From G963674505 sp964575975 (GTDB lineage: Bacteria; Desulfobacterota; Desulfobacteria; Desulfobacterales; SKZT01), in assembly GCA_964575975.1 (NCBI GenBank), contig CAZNTU010000001.1:62001-126000 (forward strand): 64,000 nucleotides of DNA. The letters are read 5' to 3'. Positions 18,586 to 28,258 of this stretch are shown here, piece after piece. The stretch's first letter is position 1, and each line of letters starts with the position of its first letter. Both the position numbers and the translations under genes were made by a program. The notes under the pieces are model-generated. The model searched no databases. It was given only the letters and a program-made list of their open reading frames with translations, and was not told where the DNA came from.

Positions 18586-21500
18586 CTATTCCAACTCGGG
18601 CTTGATTTCCTCCATGTAATAACATTCGAGGACATCGCCGATTTTAATGTCGTTGTAGTTTTCAAGGCCTATGCCGCATTCGTATCCGGCTGCGACCTCC
18701 TTTTGATCGTCCTTGTAGCGTTTCAGCGAACCGATTTTTCCCTCGAATATCACGACTCCGTCCCTTAGCAACCGCGCCAGCTTGTTGCGTTCGATCTTGC
18801 CGTCGGTAACATAGCATCCCGCGATCGTTCCGACTTTGGGAACATGGAAAGTCTCCCTGACCTCCGCTCTTCCCAAGGTTCTCTCCTCGAAAGTGGACTC
18901 CATCATTCCCACAATGGCGTCCTTGATGTCCTTGATCGCGTTGTAGATCACGTTGTAGAATTTAATCTCGACGTGTTCTTCCTGGGCGTATTCCATGACT
19001 TTCGGGGAAGGCCTCACATTGAATCCGATAATGATCGCGTTGGAGACCGCCGCCAGGGAAACGTCGGATTCGGTGATGGTACCCGTGGCCGCGTGCCCGA
19101 CATTGATCTTGACCTCTTCGTTGGAAAGCTTGGTCAAGGAATCCTTCAAAGCCTCTATGGAACCGTGGACATCCGCCTTGATAATCAGGTTCAAGTCCTT
19201 CACTTCCCCCTGCTGCATTCTTTCGTACAACTTTTCGAGACTGAGGCGGCTTGTCTTGGCCAGTTCGACGGATCTTTGTTTCTGCGTCCGGTGTTCGCTC
19301 ACCTGTTTGGCGTCTTTTTCGTCGGTAAGCGCCATCAGTTCGTCGCCGGCTTCCGGCACGCCGGTCAGTCCGAGTATCTCCACAGGCATCGAAGGTCCGG
19401 CGGAGTCGACGTTCTGCCCCAGGTCGTTCAACATGGCACGGATTTTGCCATAATGAACTCCGCACACGATGGGAGACCCGGCCCTCAAAGTTCCCTCCTT
19501 CACGAGCACGGTCGCTACAGGACCTCTTCCCGCGTCCAGCTTCGCCTCGATCACATTGCCGAGGGCAAGCTTGTCGGGATTGGCCTTGAGTTCCAAAATC
19601 TCGCTTTGCAGCAGAATCATGTCCAAAAGATCGTCGATGCCGATGTTCTGTTTCGCTGAAACCTGAACGTAGATGGTATCTCCGCCCCATTCTTCGGGGG
19701 CGAACCCCAACTCGGCCAGCTGGCGCTTCACCCTGTCTGGTTCCGCGTTGTTCTTGTCGATCTTGTTCACCGCCACGATAATGGGAACCCCCGAAGCTTT
19801 CGAGTGGTTGATCGCCTCTATCGTCTGCGGCATAACCCCGTCGTCGGCGGCGACCACCAGAACCACGATGTCGGTCACCTTGGCGCCTCTCGCCCGCATC
19901 GCAGTGAAAGCCTCGTGACCAGGCGTATCCAAGAACACGATATTGCCCTTTTCCGTCTGAACATGATAAGCGCCGATATGCTGGGTAATGCCTCCGGCCT
20001 CCACCTCCGTAATGCGCGTTTTCCGGATCACGTCCAACAGAGACGTTTTTCCGTGATCGACATGGCCCATGATGGTCACAACGGGAGGACGCCATACCAT
20101 CTCTCCGATTTCGTCTTGCTGTACCTTCAAGATAGCTTCCTCTTCGAAGGAGGCCCTTTCGACCTCGTAGCCGAATTCGGCCGCCACAAGCGCGGCCGTA
20201 TCGTAGTCGATAGTCTGGTTCACCGTGGCCATAACACCGAACCCCATAAGCTTGGCAATCATCTCGCTCGCTTTTATGCCCATTCTCTTTGCAAGATCCG
20301 CCAGCACAATGGCATCGTCGATCTTGATCCTGCGCTTGATCGCCTTGGGCGTGGTTATTTGGGTTTTCTGTCCCTTGACGATTTTAACCTTTCCGCCTTT
20401 CTTGCCCTTCCGGCCCTTTCTTTCGGCAGCGTAAAGAGTCGCGCCCTCGACAACCTCTTTCCGCTTGAACGCGATCTTCTTTTTGAAAACCTTTTTTCCG
20501 GCCTCGTCAATCTCATTTTCCTGCTGCTTGCCGTGCTTTTTCTTTTTGCGGTCCTTCATCTTGTCCGCCCCCGAGAGGACTTCGGGCTCTCGAGATTCAA
20601 TTTCGTCCCGAGCTTCCCTTTTGGCGGAGACCCTATCCTGAACGACTTCCTCCTCGGGCTCTTTCAAAGAGGGGACGGGCTTAGTGGGCAGTTGGATTAT
20701 TTTGGCCGGGGTATCTTTTTTGACCTTTTTCTTTTTCGGAGGTTTCTGTTTGGATTTTCCTTTCGGTTGCTCCTTTATATCGGGTACCTCGGGCTTGTCT
20801 TCGGACTCGACGGACTTCGGTTCTTCCTTGTGCGGGATATGCATCGCGGGCTCTTCCTCGACAGGTTCGACGACGGCTTTTTCGTCTGGTTCGGGTTCTC
20901 TGGCGGATTCGGATTTCGTTATTTCCAAGGATTCCGGCTCGACAAGAGCCTCGACTGTTTCGGCTTGCTCAACGGGCTTCTCCACTGATGCCTCGGAGGA
21001 GACTTCGGTCAGCTCCTCTTCAGGTGTATCCAATCGATGTTCAATCGATTCCGGCTTTGTCTCTTCCTCCGCCCCCGGTTCAAGCGGTTCCAGTTCCTTT
21101 TTCGCCGGTTCGGGCCTGCTGATTATTTTGGCGCTGAGTTCCGAGAATTTTTTCTTTTTTTTGCGTTTTTTATGACTCGCGAGCTTCGCCCCTTCCTCGG
21201 GTTTGCTCTCCCCGGCGGCTTCGATCTCCCGGGCTGGCTCGAACCTTTCGACGATTTCGGCATCCTCGCCGACCTTCTCCTCCGAATTGGAGGCCATGAC
21301 GTCTATAGTGCGAAGCTCCTCGTCTTCTCTTCTCTCCTGGCTCGTCCCGGAATCGAACAAAGCCGCTTCCTCTCCCTCACGCTTCTCGTCGAGTCGGGAT
21401 TCTTCGGCGACGACGACCTCCTCTGTTTCCGAACGTGCTTCATCCGCGACTTCCTCCACCCCCTTTGCCTCGAAAGTCGTCTCCACAGTCTCCCCCGCAT

Positions 21501-21726
21501 CGGCGATTTTCTTGCGACGTCTGATAACAGTCGGCTTCACCCTCGTAACTTCAACGCCAGGCTTGTTCTTTTCCCGCATATTCGACTTTATTTGGGCAAC
21601 AGTGTCGTCATCCAAAGAACTCATATGGCTCCTAACGGTTACATTCATTTCTTCAAGTTTATCAAGGAGCTCCTTGTTCTTCATATTCAGATCCCTGGCA
21701 AGCTCATAAACTCTGATCTTTGCCAT
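18586..21726 (-). CDS. infB: translation initiation factor IF-2
   Basis: A 1046-aa GTPase that brings fMet-tRNA to the 30S subunit. An IF2_N domain (about 1-55) is followed by a long charged linker rich in Glu, Lys and Pro (about 60-460), a second IF2_N segment (about 475-525), the G domain (GHVDHGKTSLLD, DTPGHEAF, NKIDKNN) and the beta-barrel and C-terminal domains with LGRAEVRETFHVPKVG. The linker is at the long end for the family. A 110-base gap separates it from nusA; the ylxR and ylxQ genes often found there are absent. Confidence 0.98.
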   Translation of the reverse strand: MAKIRVYELARDLNMKNKELLDKLEEMNVTVRSHMSSLDDDTVAQIKSNMREKNKPGVEVTRVKPTVIRRRKKIADAGETVETTFEAKGVEEVADEARSETEEVVVAEESRLDEKREGEEAALFDSGTSQERREDEELRTIDVMASNSEEKVGEDAEIVERFEPAREIEAAGESKPEEGAKLASHKKRKKKKKFSELSAKIISRPEPAKKELEPLEPGAEEETKPESIEHRLDTPEEELTEVSSEASVEKPVEQAETVEALVEPESLEITKSESAREPEPDEKAVVEPVEEEPAMHIPHKEEPKSVESEDKPEVPDIKEQPKGKSKQKPPKKKKVKKDTPAKIIQLPTKPVPSLKEPEEEVVQDRVSAKREARDEIESREPEVLSGADKMKDRKKKKHGKQQENEIDEAGKKVFKKKIAFKRKEVVEGATLYAAERKGRKGKKGGKVKIVKGQKTQITTPKAIKRRIKIDDAIVLADLAKRMGIKASEMIAKLMGFGVMATVNQTIDYDTAALVAAEFGYEVERASFEEEAILKVQQDEIGEMVWRPPVVTIMGHVDHGKTSLLDVIRKTRITEVEAGGITQHIGAYHVQTEKGNIVFLDTPGHEAFTAMRARGAKVTDIVVLVVAADDGVMPQTIEAINHSKASGVPIIVAVNKIDKNNAEPDRVKRQLAELGFAPEEWGGDTIYVQVSAKQNIGIDDLLDMILLQSEILELKANPDKLALGNVIEAKLDAGRGPVATVLVKEGTLRAGSPIVCGVHYGKIRAMLNDLGQNVDSAGPSMPVEILGLTGVPEAGDELMALTDEKDAKQVSEHRTQKQRSVELAKTSRLSLEKLYERMQQGEVKDLNLIIKADVHGSIEALKDSLTKLSNEEVKINVGHAATGTITESDVSLAAVSNAIIIGFNVRPSPKVMEYAQEEHVEIKFYNVIYNAIKDIKDAIVGMMESTFEERTLGRAEVRETFHVPKVGTIAGCYVTDGKIERNKLARLLRDGVVIFEGKIGSLKRYKDDQKEVAAGYECGIGLENYNDIKIGDVLECYYMEEIKPELE

Positions 21727-21837
21727 CCACCCCCCTTACTGTGTCTTTTAAGAACAATCGAGCTTTATTCGTTGTCCTCTTTTGCCGATTCCGCCTCAAC
21801 CGCTCGGCGACGAGACCATGTCCGAATCCGCGAATTT

Positions 21838-23322
21838 TCAATCGGCCTTCTCCCCTTCTTCTTCATCCCCGGCAGGAGCTTCGTCTTCCTCCCGGCCATG
21901 GTCGCCATCGGCCACCTTGTCGATTTCCGAATCTTCTACTATCGCGGCGTCCTGTTCCGTCGTTTCGCCCTCGGTTTCCTCCGCTTCATCGACACCGGAA
22001 TCTTCGGAATCGGCGATACCAAGTTCATCGGCTGTTTCAGCCTTTTCCCCGGAGGTCGTCTTCTCGGCGGCGCCCTCATCGATTTCGCCTCGCACAAACT
22101 CTTGCGCCCTCTCCAGAAGACTTGCCACCTCTTCTTCGGACATTCCCGTAATCTGAGTCAACTCTTCCACCGATCCCTTGGCAAGTTCCTCCGCCGAGTA
22201 GAGTCCCTTCTGGTACAGAAGGTCGGCCGTCTTGGAATTTACGCCCGGAATTCGGAGCAAGGATTTGACGCCTTCCTCCATGGTTTCGTTGTACTTGGAT
22301 TCGTTCTTGACATCCAAATGCCAACCAGTAAGCTTCGAAGCCAAGCGTACGTTTTGCCCCCGCTTTCCGATCGCCATCGAAAGGGATTCGTCCGGAACGA
22401 TTACCTCCATGGCCTTGTTGTCCTCGTCTATAATCACACGGGTGATTTCGGCGGGAGCGAGAGCATTGCAAACGAACTTGGCAGCATCCACGTGCCAAGA
22501 AATAATGTCGATTTTTTCGCCCCTCAATTCCTGAACGACGTTCTGAACCCTGGATCCCTTCATCCCTACGCAAGCGCCCACAGGATCGATGTCCGAATCG
22601 GTGGAAGCCACGGCGATCTTCGACCGGCTTCCCGGTTCCCGCGCCGCCGACATGATTGTGACAATGCCTTCCGCGATTTCCGGCACTTCCGTTTTGAAAA
22701 GACTTGTCAAAAACGCGTTGTTGGTTCGGGAAAGTATAACCTGAGGACCTCTTCCCTCGTATTTCACTTCAAAAATCAATGCGCGAATGCGGTCTCCCCG
22801 ACGGTAGTTCTCCCTCGGCACCTGATCGCGTGCCGGAAGAACCGCTTCGGCGTTACCGAGATTTACAATCATGTCTCCCCGCTCGAACCGCTGAACGATA
22901 CCGTTTACGATCTCGCCTTTTCTGTCTATGTAATTGGCGTATACGGCATCTCGCTCGGCATCCTTCATTTTCTGAATAATGACCTGTTTTGCCGACTGCG
23001 CGGCGATTCTTCCGAAATCCGTCGTGTCCATTTTCGTGCCGAGACTGTCGCCGACCTCGCAATCGGGATCAAGCTTGATGCCATCCTCGAGAGTCATATG
23101 GAGGTCCGGTTCCGTGATTTCCTCGACAACCTCCTTGAACTGGAAAACCTCGATCTCTCCAATTTCGTCGTTGTAGTGGACCTCCACGTCGATCTTGTTC
23201 CCGTACTTCTTTTTTGCGGCGGACCGCAAGGCCTCCTCTAAAGCCTTTATAAGAATATCGCGATCGATTCCTTTGTCGCGACTCACTTGATCCACGACAC
23301 GTTTGATATCACCTACGAACAT
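21838..23322 (-). CDS. nusA: transcription termination/antitermination factor NusA
   Basis: A 494-aa protein with the N-terminal RNAP-binding domain (about 1-125), an S1 domain (about 133-200), two KH domains (about 200-345, with GACVGMKGSRVQNVVQELRGEKIDI and SMAIGKRGQNVRLASKLTGW) and a helix-hairpin-helix region (about 355-425). An acidic tail of about 70 residues replaces the second acidic repeat of gammaproteobacterial NusA. It overlaps rimP by 10 bases. Confidence 0.97.
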   Translation of the reverse strand: MFVGDIKRVVDQVSRDKGIDRDILIKALEEALRSAAKKKYGNKIDVEVHYNDEIGEIEVFQFKEVVEEITEPDLHMTLEDGIKLDPDCEVGDSLGTKMDTTDFGRIAAQSAKQVIIQKMKDAERDAVYANYIDRKGEIVNGIVQRFERGDMIVNLGNAEAVLPARDQVPRENYRRGDRIRALIFEVKYEGRGPQVILSRTNNAFLTSLFKTEVPEIAEGIVTIMSAAREPGSRSKIAVASTDSDIDPVGACVGMKGSRVQNVVQELRGEKIDIISWHVDAAKFVCNALAPAEITRVIIDEDNKAMEVIVPDESLSMAIGKRGQNVRLASKLTGWHLDVKNESKYNETMEEGVKSLLRIPGVNSKTADLLYQKGLYSAEELAKGSVEELTQITGMSEEEVASLLERAQEFVRGEIDEGAAEKTTSGEKAETADELGIADSEDSGVDEAEETEGETTEQDAAIVEDSEIDKVADGDHGREEDEAPAGDEEEGEKAD

Positions 23323-23909
23323 GAGGATTCTCCGCTATAATCGACCAATCGCGCCTTTACGATTTCGGCGAACGGAATTTCCACCTCTTTTTCGTCAGTG
23401 GCGCGAAGTTTGATTGTTTCATTCAAAACTCCCAAAAGAACACCTTTGAAATTTTTTTGTCCTTCAATAGCCTTGGCGGATTTTATTCGTGCCACCGAGC
23501 CTTTAAATCTTTCGAAATCTTGGAGGCGTCCCAAGGGACGATCCGTTCCGGGAGACGAAACTTCCAGATTGTATTGAAATTCAGTTTCCAGATAGACATC
23601 CAACAAATCGCTCAACTGTCGGCTGAGCCGGACGCAATCGTTCAATTCGACGCCGCCCGGCTTGTCGATGTAGACTCGAAGGATTCTTCCGCCAGGTTCC
23701 CGCTGAAACTGCACGTGGACAAGCTCGATCTGCTCTCCGTCGCAAAGAGTTCCGGCCAACTCGCGAACTTTTTGTGCAAATTCCATTTCGCGTTCGGGCG
23801 TCATTTTCTTTCGAGCCGCCTCATTCGCCGAGTTTTCGGCCCCGTTAGCGCCCACCTTTTCCATTGCGCTTGTCCCGGACCGCTTTTTTTTCAGTTGTCT
23901 TTTTCCCAT
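23313..23909 (-). CDS. rimP: ribosome maturation factor RimP
   Basis: RimP assists 30S assembly. The core begins near MTPEREMEFAQKVRELA and contains RVYIDKPGGVELNDCVRLSRQLSDLLDV and EVSSPGTDRPLGRLQDFERFKG. The start is uncertain: ATG at 23909 (198 aa) leaves a Lys/Arg-rich leader, ATG at 23864 or 23804 (163 aa, closer to the family length) are alternatives, and none has a strong ribosome site. The frame beyond 23909 runs into the tRNA-Gly terminator, so longer starts are excluded. Confidence 0.93.
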   Translation of the reverse strand: MGKRQLKKKRSGTSAMEKVGANGAENSANEAARKKMTPEREMEFAQKVRELAGTLCDGEQIELVHVQFQREPGGRILRVYIDKPGGVELNDCVRLSRQLSDLLDVYLETEFQYNLEVSSPGTDRPLGRLQDFERFKGSVARIKSAKAIEGQKNFKGVLLGVLNETIKLRATDEKEVEIPFAEIVKARLVDYSGESSCS

Positions 23910-23928
23910 GTTCAAATATAAACAAAAA

Positions 23929-23948
23929 AAACGGGCGAAAGCCCGTTT
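23929..23948 (-). terminator. rho-independent terminator after tRNA-Gly
   Basis: On the minus strand AAACGGGC, loop TTTC, GCCCGTTT followed by more T residues. It ends the tRNA-Gly transcript before rimP. Confidence 0.85.
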
Positions 23949-24090
23949 CCTCAAAAAAAGATAGATCTTTTGCGAATTTTTTGTGGTTATTGAATCATTT
24001 TTTTGTCCATTACAGAAAAAAATCCAATCGTTCTCTGACTCAACAAAAGCGCTATCTCGAACCGCCCTCGGAAATGGGCTGTGTTATAGC

Positions 24091-24166
24091 TGGAGCGGGC
24101 AACGAGATTCGAACTCGCGACACCAAGCTTGGGAAGCTTGTACTCTACCAACTGAGCTATGCCCGC
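24091..24166 (-). tRNA. tRNA-Gly (CCC)
   Basis: A 76-base cloverleaf with encoded CCA. The acceptor stem GCGGGCA pairs with TGCCCGC, the T arm contains GAGTTCGAATCTC, and the anticodon loop TTCCCAA gives anticodon CCC. It has its own promoter and terminator. Confidence 0.95.
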
Positions 24167-24182
24167 TCTTCGAAGTTGGAAA

Positions 24183-24209
24183 ATTATTACAAAAAAAGTT
24201 TTTTGTCAA
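24183..24209 (-). promoter_or_regulatory. promoter for tRNA-Gly
   Basis: Minus-strand TTGACA (24209-24204) and AATAAT (24188-24183) spaced by 15 bases, about 17 bases upstream of the mature tRNA 5' end. The short spacer is the weak point. Confidence 0.55.
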
Positions 24210-24215
24210 TGATTT

Positions 24216-24689
24216 TCATTTATTAAATAAAAGGTGCATCGGCGCCTGGACAGCTACAACCACTCCCTTGGCGCAAAGGACACCGCCTACCGTCAATTCC
24301 GTTTCGACTACGACCTTTTTCCCCTTGATTTCTTTTATCGAGGTTCGAAGCTCCAAGGGGCCTTCAATGGGCGTGGGTTTCAAATAATCCACGTGGAGCG
24401 ACGCGGTCAGGTAACGCAATCGCGGCTCCGTACCCATGGCGCGCCCCTCCTCCCGATATTTCGCGGCCGCCGCCGTTCCGGTCGAATGGCAATCGATCAA
24501 CGAGGCGATCAGACCCCCGTATACGTATCCGGGTATGGCAGTATGATAAGGTTTCGGATGAAAAATGCAAACCGATCGACCATTTTCCCAATAGCTTTTG
24601 ATTCGCAGACCATGTTCGTTGAGACGCCCGCAACCGTAACATTGGCTGACGTGATCGTCGTAATAGTCCTGAAACGCTTTTTGGTTCAT
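24216..24689 (-). CDS. PaaI/HotDog-family thioesterase
   Basis: A 157-aa single HotDog-domain protein. The helix and catalytic region read IPGYVYGGLIASLIDCHSTGTAAA, and the sheet region has TASLHVDYLKPTPIEGPLELR. Two Cys near the N-terminus (QCYGCG) recall a subset of PaaI-like enzymes with that short CxxC start. It probably hydrolyses an acyl-CoA; the substrate is unknown. I chose ATG 24689, since the longer frame adds residues read from the upstream gene. Confidence 0.85.
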   Translation of the reverse strand: MNQKAFQDYYDDHVSQCYGCGRLNEHGLRIKSYWENGRSVCIFHPKPYHTAIPGYVYGGLIASLIDCHSTGTAAAAKYREEGRAMGTEPRLRYLTASLHVDYLKPTPIEGPLELRTSIKEIKGKKVVVETELTVGGVLCAKGVVVAVQAPMHLLFNK

Positions 24690-24699
24690 TTCGTATAGC

Positions 24700-25668
24700 C
24701 TAAATCTCCAATTGCAGGCCGTCGTACGCCAAAAAAAGCTCCAAAGCATGCTTTTTGTCGTACAGGTTTAAGTACTTTATAGAATCGTCGTAAAATTTTT
24801 CCAGTACGTCGTCGTCGGACGTATGTTCATGGTGAAACAGGCAAAGCCTCTTTGCCCCGGCCCGAATCGCAAACTCGATGCCCAAGAGATTGCTCGAATG
24901 CCCCCAGTTTCTTTTCGCGTCGATGGCGTCCAGCAACTGGTATTGAGCGTCGAAAACAAGAAGGTCCGCATTCTTGAAAAATCCAATGAAACGGTCGTTC
25001 TGTTCCGACTCCGCACCATAGCGATATTCCGAGTCCGTGGAATAGACAACCTTTTTGCCGCCTTTTTCGAAGCTGAAACCGAAAGATCCTCCCGGATGAT
25101 TCTGAGAAATCCCTTTGACGAGGAATCCGTTGACTTTATGAGCCTTTTTCGGATCCAGCGTTTTAAACTCGATGTCGGCCATCATATTTTCAAGGGATAT
25201 CGGAAAGTTCAAAGGGTTTTGCTGGATCGCGAAAGCACTCCTGACATCTTCGTGGAACCCGTATACGACGATGGAATTTCCCGGAACGAAAGCTTGCGGG
25301 AAAAAGGGAAATCCCTGAATGTGATCCCAATGAAAATGCGACAGGAACAAATGAAATTTCGTCGGAACTGCCGCGCGTTCCTTTTCCCTGCGTTGAATCA
25401 ACGCGACGCCGAAGTCCCTGAGACCGCTTCCCGCGTCGCAAACGACAAAGCTTTCCTCGTCTCCGATTTCCACGCACGGCGTGTTGCCTCCATACGTACC
25501 CCGGACCGCGAACGGAAGACGATTGTCAATGAACGCGTCGATATCCGCATCGGATTCGAGTTTATGCTCCAACGCCGACTTGATGGCCCGTTTCAACTTC
25601 TGGCGAACTTTATCGGCGGCAAGGGAACATGGCAGAGAACCTCGGCTTCCCCAAAATCTCACGTACAC
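24700..25668 (-). CDS. MBL-fold metallo-hydrolase
   Basis: A 322-aa protein starting VYVRFWGSRGSLP, the opening of the RNase Z-like/phosphodiesterase branch of metallo-beta-lactamases. The zinc motif is SHFHWDHIQGFPFF, followed by ISQNHPGGSFGF, YSTDSEY, and a C-terminal FHHEHTSDD. Relatives include cyclic nucleotide phosphodiesterases and beta-lactamase-fold receptors, so the substrate is open. The GTG at 25668 has GAGG 8 bases upstream; a TTG at 25692 has none. The thioesterase gene follows after 10 bases. Confidence 0.85.
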   Translation of the reverse strand: MYVRFWGSRGSLPCSLAADKVRQKLKRAIKSALEHKLESDADIDAFIDNRLPFAVRGTYGGNTPCVEIGDEESFVVCDAGSGLRDFGVALIQRREKERAAVPTKFHLFLSHFHWDHIQGFPFFPQAFVPGNSIVVYGFHEDVRSAFAIQQNPLNFPISLENMMADIEFKTLDPKKAHKVNGFLVKGISQNHPGGSFGFSFEKGGKKVVYSTDSEYRYGAESEQNDRFIGFFKNADLLVFDAQYQLLDAIDAKRNWGHSSNLLGIEFAIRAGAKRLCLFHHEHTSDDDVLEKFYDDSIKYLNLYDKKHALELFLAYDGLQLEI

Positions 25669-25933
25669 TTGGCGACCTCGCTGTAGCTGCAATTTCGAAA
25701 GCGCAATGTTCGTTTTCCGCGATACTTGAACAACATGGCAAATCGAACCTTATTCGAACCGCTTCCTACAAGATAACGATTCTAAACAATCGGGATTTTA
25801 CATAAACCAATAAAAAAATCATAGATAAAAAATTCGAAATAAAAATTAATCTTCGTCCAATTAGATTTGCCGTCGTTTCGATACGCCTCTATTGAAACTA
25901 TCTTTCCAAGGCGACGCTCGACTTGGCGAGATT

Positions 25934-26629
25934 TCACGCCCTTGCCGTCAAATAGCCGGTAATTCGTCTTTCAATTCTTTTGAATACGAAAAGCAACCCG
26001 TAGACCAAAATCAGGTACAACACCGCCGCCGTCAGATAAAGTTCGTAAAAGGCGAAGCTTCTTGCCGCGATCACCCTCGCCACCCCCGTGATGTCCATAA
26101 GAGTGATAATGGAAACAAGGGAGGAAGCCTGAAGAAGGAAGACGACCTCGTTGGTATAGGCGGGCCAAGCGATTCTCAGGGCCTTGGGCACGACAATCCG
26201 CCTGTAAAGCAACATGCCCGACATTCCGCAAGCCTTTGCGGCTTCGATTTCTCCGTGAGGAACGCCCTCGATGCCGCCCCTGAAAATCTCGGCGGAATAT
26301 GCGGCCGTGTTAAGAGTCAGGGACAGAACCGAGCAAAAGTAAGCCTCCCTGAACAGTTTCCAAAGTCCCATCTCAGAGAGCAAATCCTGAAACTGCCCGC
26401 TTCCGTAATAAATCAGAAAGATTTGAACCAATAGCGGCGTTCCCCTGAAGTAGAAAACAAACCCGTAGGTCGGCATCGAAAGAAACCGGTTTTTGGATAC
26501 TCTCATCAGGGCCAGCGGGATTGATAGACAAAACCCCAAGACTATGCTCAACGCGGTGATTTGAAGTGTGATCCAAGTTCCTTCCAAGAGGCGAGGGATG
26601 CTGTCCGCGATAATGGCAAAATCCATCAT
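25934..26629 (-). CDS. polar amino acid ABC importer, permease (HisM-like)
   Basis: A 231-aa inner-membrane permease with the amino acid type TM1 block (about 1-110) and the EAA loop GIEGVPHGEIEAAKACGMSGMLLYRRIVVPKALR. The preceding permease stop overlaps this start (TGATG), so the two are probably made together as a heterodimer. It is the last gene of a four-gene importer (ATPase, binding protein, two permeases). Sequence does not decide the substrate; lysine/arginine/ornithine-type importers are the closest in layout. Confidence 0.92.
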   Translation of the reverse strand: MMDFAIIADSIPRLLEGTWITLQITALSIVLGFCLSIPLALMRVSKNRFLSMPTYGFVFYFRGTPLLVQIFLIYYGSGQFQDLLSEMGLWKLFREAYFCSVLSLTLNTAAYSAEIFRGGIEGVPHGEIEAAKACGMSGMLLYRRIVVPKALRIAWPAYTNEVVFLLQASSLVSIITLMDITGVARVIAARSFAFYELYLTAAVLYLILVYGLLFVFKRIERRITGYLTARA

Positions 26630-27318
26630 CAAGCCCTCCGAACCCCGCGATTCGCTCTGGCTTCGGCCCATTGCTGGAACCCGGTCGATGCTATAGTGAT
26701 CGCCAGATAAACAAGGGAGGCGGCGAAAAAGCAGGTGAAAGGCTTTCGGGTCGCCCGCGCCGCGATATCGGCGTTTCGCATCAGTTCTGGAAGCTGGATG
26801 ACCGAAATAAGGGCCGTAGCTTTGATAAGGACCATCCAAACGTTGCCGAGGCCCGGAAGGGCGAACCGCCACATCTGCGGAAGAATGATCCGCCTAAAAG
26901 TCAAGACCGCGTCCATGCCGCAAGCCATGGCCGCCTCGATCTGCCCTTTGGGAACCGCGAGATAGGCCCCCCTGAATACCTCGGCCGAAAACGCGCCGTA
27001 AATGAACCCGATGGTGCATACTCCCGCTATAAAGGGATTGACCGGAACGTACACGTCCTTGCCCAGCAAGGCAAGCAAATCCTGCAGAAGAGTAGGGGCG
27101 CCGTAATAAACCAGCAAAACGAGGACGAGTTCCGGCACGCCCCTTACAATTGTCGTATAGGTTTCCGCCAGATAGTAGACGATCCTCGATTTCGAAAGCT
27201 TGCACAAAGCCGCGACGAGTCCCAGCACGATGGCGATCGCCATTGCCGAGACGCCCACATAAATGGTCAGCCTGGCCCCTTTCAAAAGAAGCCCCCCGTA
27301 CCCTTGCAGATCCAGCAC
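26629..27318 (-). CDS. polar amino acid ABC importer, permease (HisQ-like)
   Basis: A 229-aa permease with an EAA loop reading LAVPKGQIEAAMACGMDAVLTFRRIILPQMWR and about five membrane segments. The GTG at 27318 is preceded by GGAGG at four bases; the longer frame would start at a TTG without a ribosome site. It pairs with the downstream permease gene, to which it is fused by a 1-base stop/start overlap. Confidence 0.92.
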   Translation of the reverse strand: MLDLQGYGGLLLKGARLTIYVGVSAMAIAIVLGLVAALCKLSKSRIVYYLAETYTTIVRGVPELVLVLLVYYGAPTLLQDLLALLGKDVYVPVNPFIAGVCTIGFIYGAFSAEVFRGAYLAVPKGQIEAAMACGMDAVLTFRRIILPQMWRFALPGLGNVWMVLIKATALISVIQLPELMRNADIAARATRKPFTCFFAASLVYLAITIASTGFQQWAEARANRGVRRA

Positions 27319-27393
27319 AAATCCTCCGAACTCCGATTCACGTTGGAAAAACGGCAAGGGGCGAATCGATTTCCGTCCCTTGCCCCCAGTCTA

Positions 27394-28176
27394 TCATTCC
27401 TCGCCGTAGACGTCGAAATCGAAATACTTGTCGTTGATCTTCTTGTAGGTGCCGTCGGCACGGATTTTGTCGATGGCGTCGTTCAACGTCTTCAGCAGTT
27501 CGCCCTCGCCTTTTCTGACGGCAATACCGATTCCCTCGCCGAAATGTTTCCTGTCCGTGTAGCTGGGACCGATAAACTCGTAGTCCTTACCGGCATCCGT
27601 GTTCAAAAATCCCTCCAAAAGAACCACCGAATCGGCGAACACGAGGTCGAGCCTTCCCGATGTCAGGTCCATGTTGGCCTCGTCCTGGGTGGCGTAGGAT
27701 TTTATTGCGAACATGTCCCCGAACTTGTCCCGGATAAAATTTTCGCTCACGGTTGCCCGTTGAACGCCGACGGTCTTACCCTTCAGCCCCTCCTTGTCGA
27801 TGGTGATTCCAGAATCTTTCTTGGCGACAAAACGAGCGGGGGTCTGATAATATTTCTTCGTGAAATCGACCTTTTCTTTTCGCTCGTCGGTTATGCTCAT
27901 GGAGGCTACGATGGCGTCGTACTTTTTCGCCAGCAGCCCGGGAATGAGGCCGTCCCAGTCCTGGGTGACAAATACGCATTCCGCTCCGGCCGCCTCGCAA
28001 AGAGCATTCGCGATATCAATGTCGAAACCCTGCACCTGTCCGTTCGGATCGATAAAATTGAACGGGGGGTAGGCGCCCTCCGTTCCTATGCGGATTTTCT
28101 TCGCATCCGCCGCCCACGCCGACCCTGCGGCGCATCCGATCAACAAAACCAACAAAACAGCGATTGTCTTTCTCAT
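27394..28176 (-). CDS. polar amino acid ABC importer, periplasmic binding protein
   Basis: A 260-aa SBP_bac_3 protein. A signal peptide (basic start, hydrophobic core, AWA before the likely cleavage site around residue 22) exports it. The binding-fold blocks are present in normal order: IRIGTEGAYPPFNFIDPNGQVQGFDIDIANALC, SMSITDERKEKVDFTKKYYQ, and LKGKTVGVQRATVSENF. It lies between the ATPase and the permeases. Confidence 0.94.
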   Translation of the reverse strand: MRKTIAVLLVLLIGCAAGSAWAADAKKIRIGTEGAYPPFNFIDPNGQVQGFDIDIANALCEAAGAECVFVTQDWDGLIPGLLAKKYDAIVASMSITDERKEKVDFTKKYYQTPARFVAKKDSGITIDKEGLKGKTVGVQRATVSENFIRDKFGDMFAIKSYATQDEANMDLTSGRLDLVFADSVVLLEGFLNTDAGKDYEFIGPSYTDRKHFGEGIGIAVRKGEGELLKTLNDAIDKIRADGTYKKINDKYFDFDVYGEE

Positions 28177-28258
28177 TCGATCCTCCTGAGTGAATTCGTT
28201 AAAAAAACTAGCCTTGGCAAAACAAAGTACAGGCCGTCAGGACGGCCTCCCCCAACAA

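Noticed and set aside
21037..23241. Open frame of 734 codons on the plus strand opposite infB and nusA
   Set aside because: It spans two well-supported genes and their gap, with Phe/Leu/Arg-rich shadow composition and no ribosome site.
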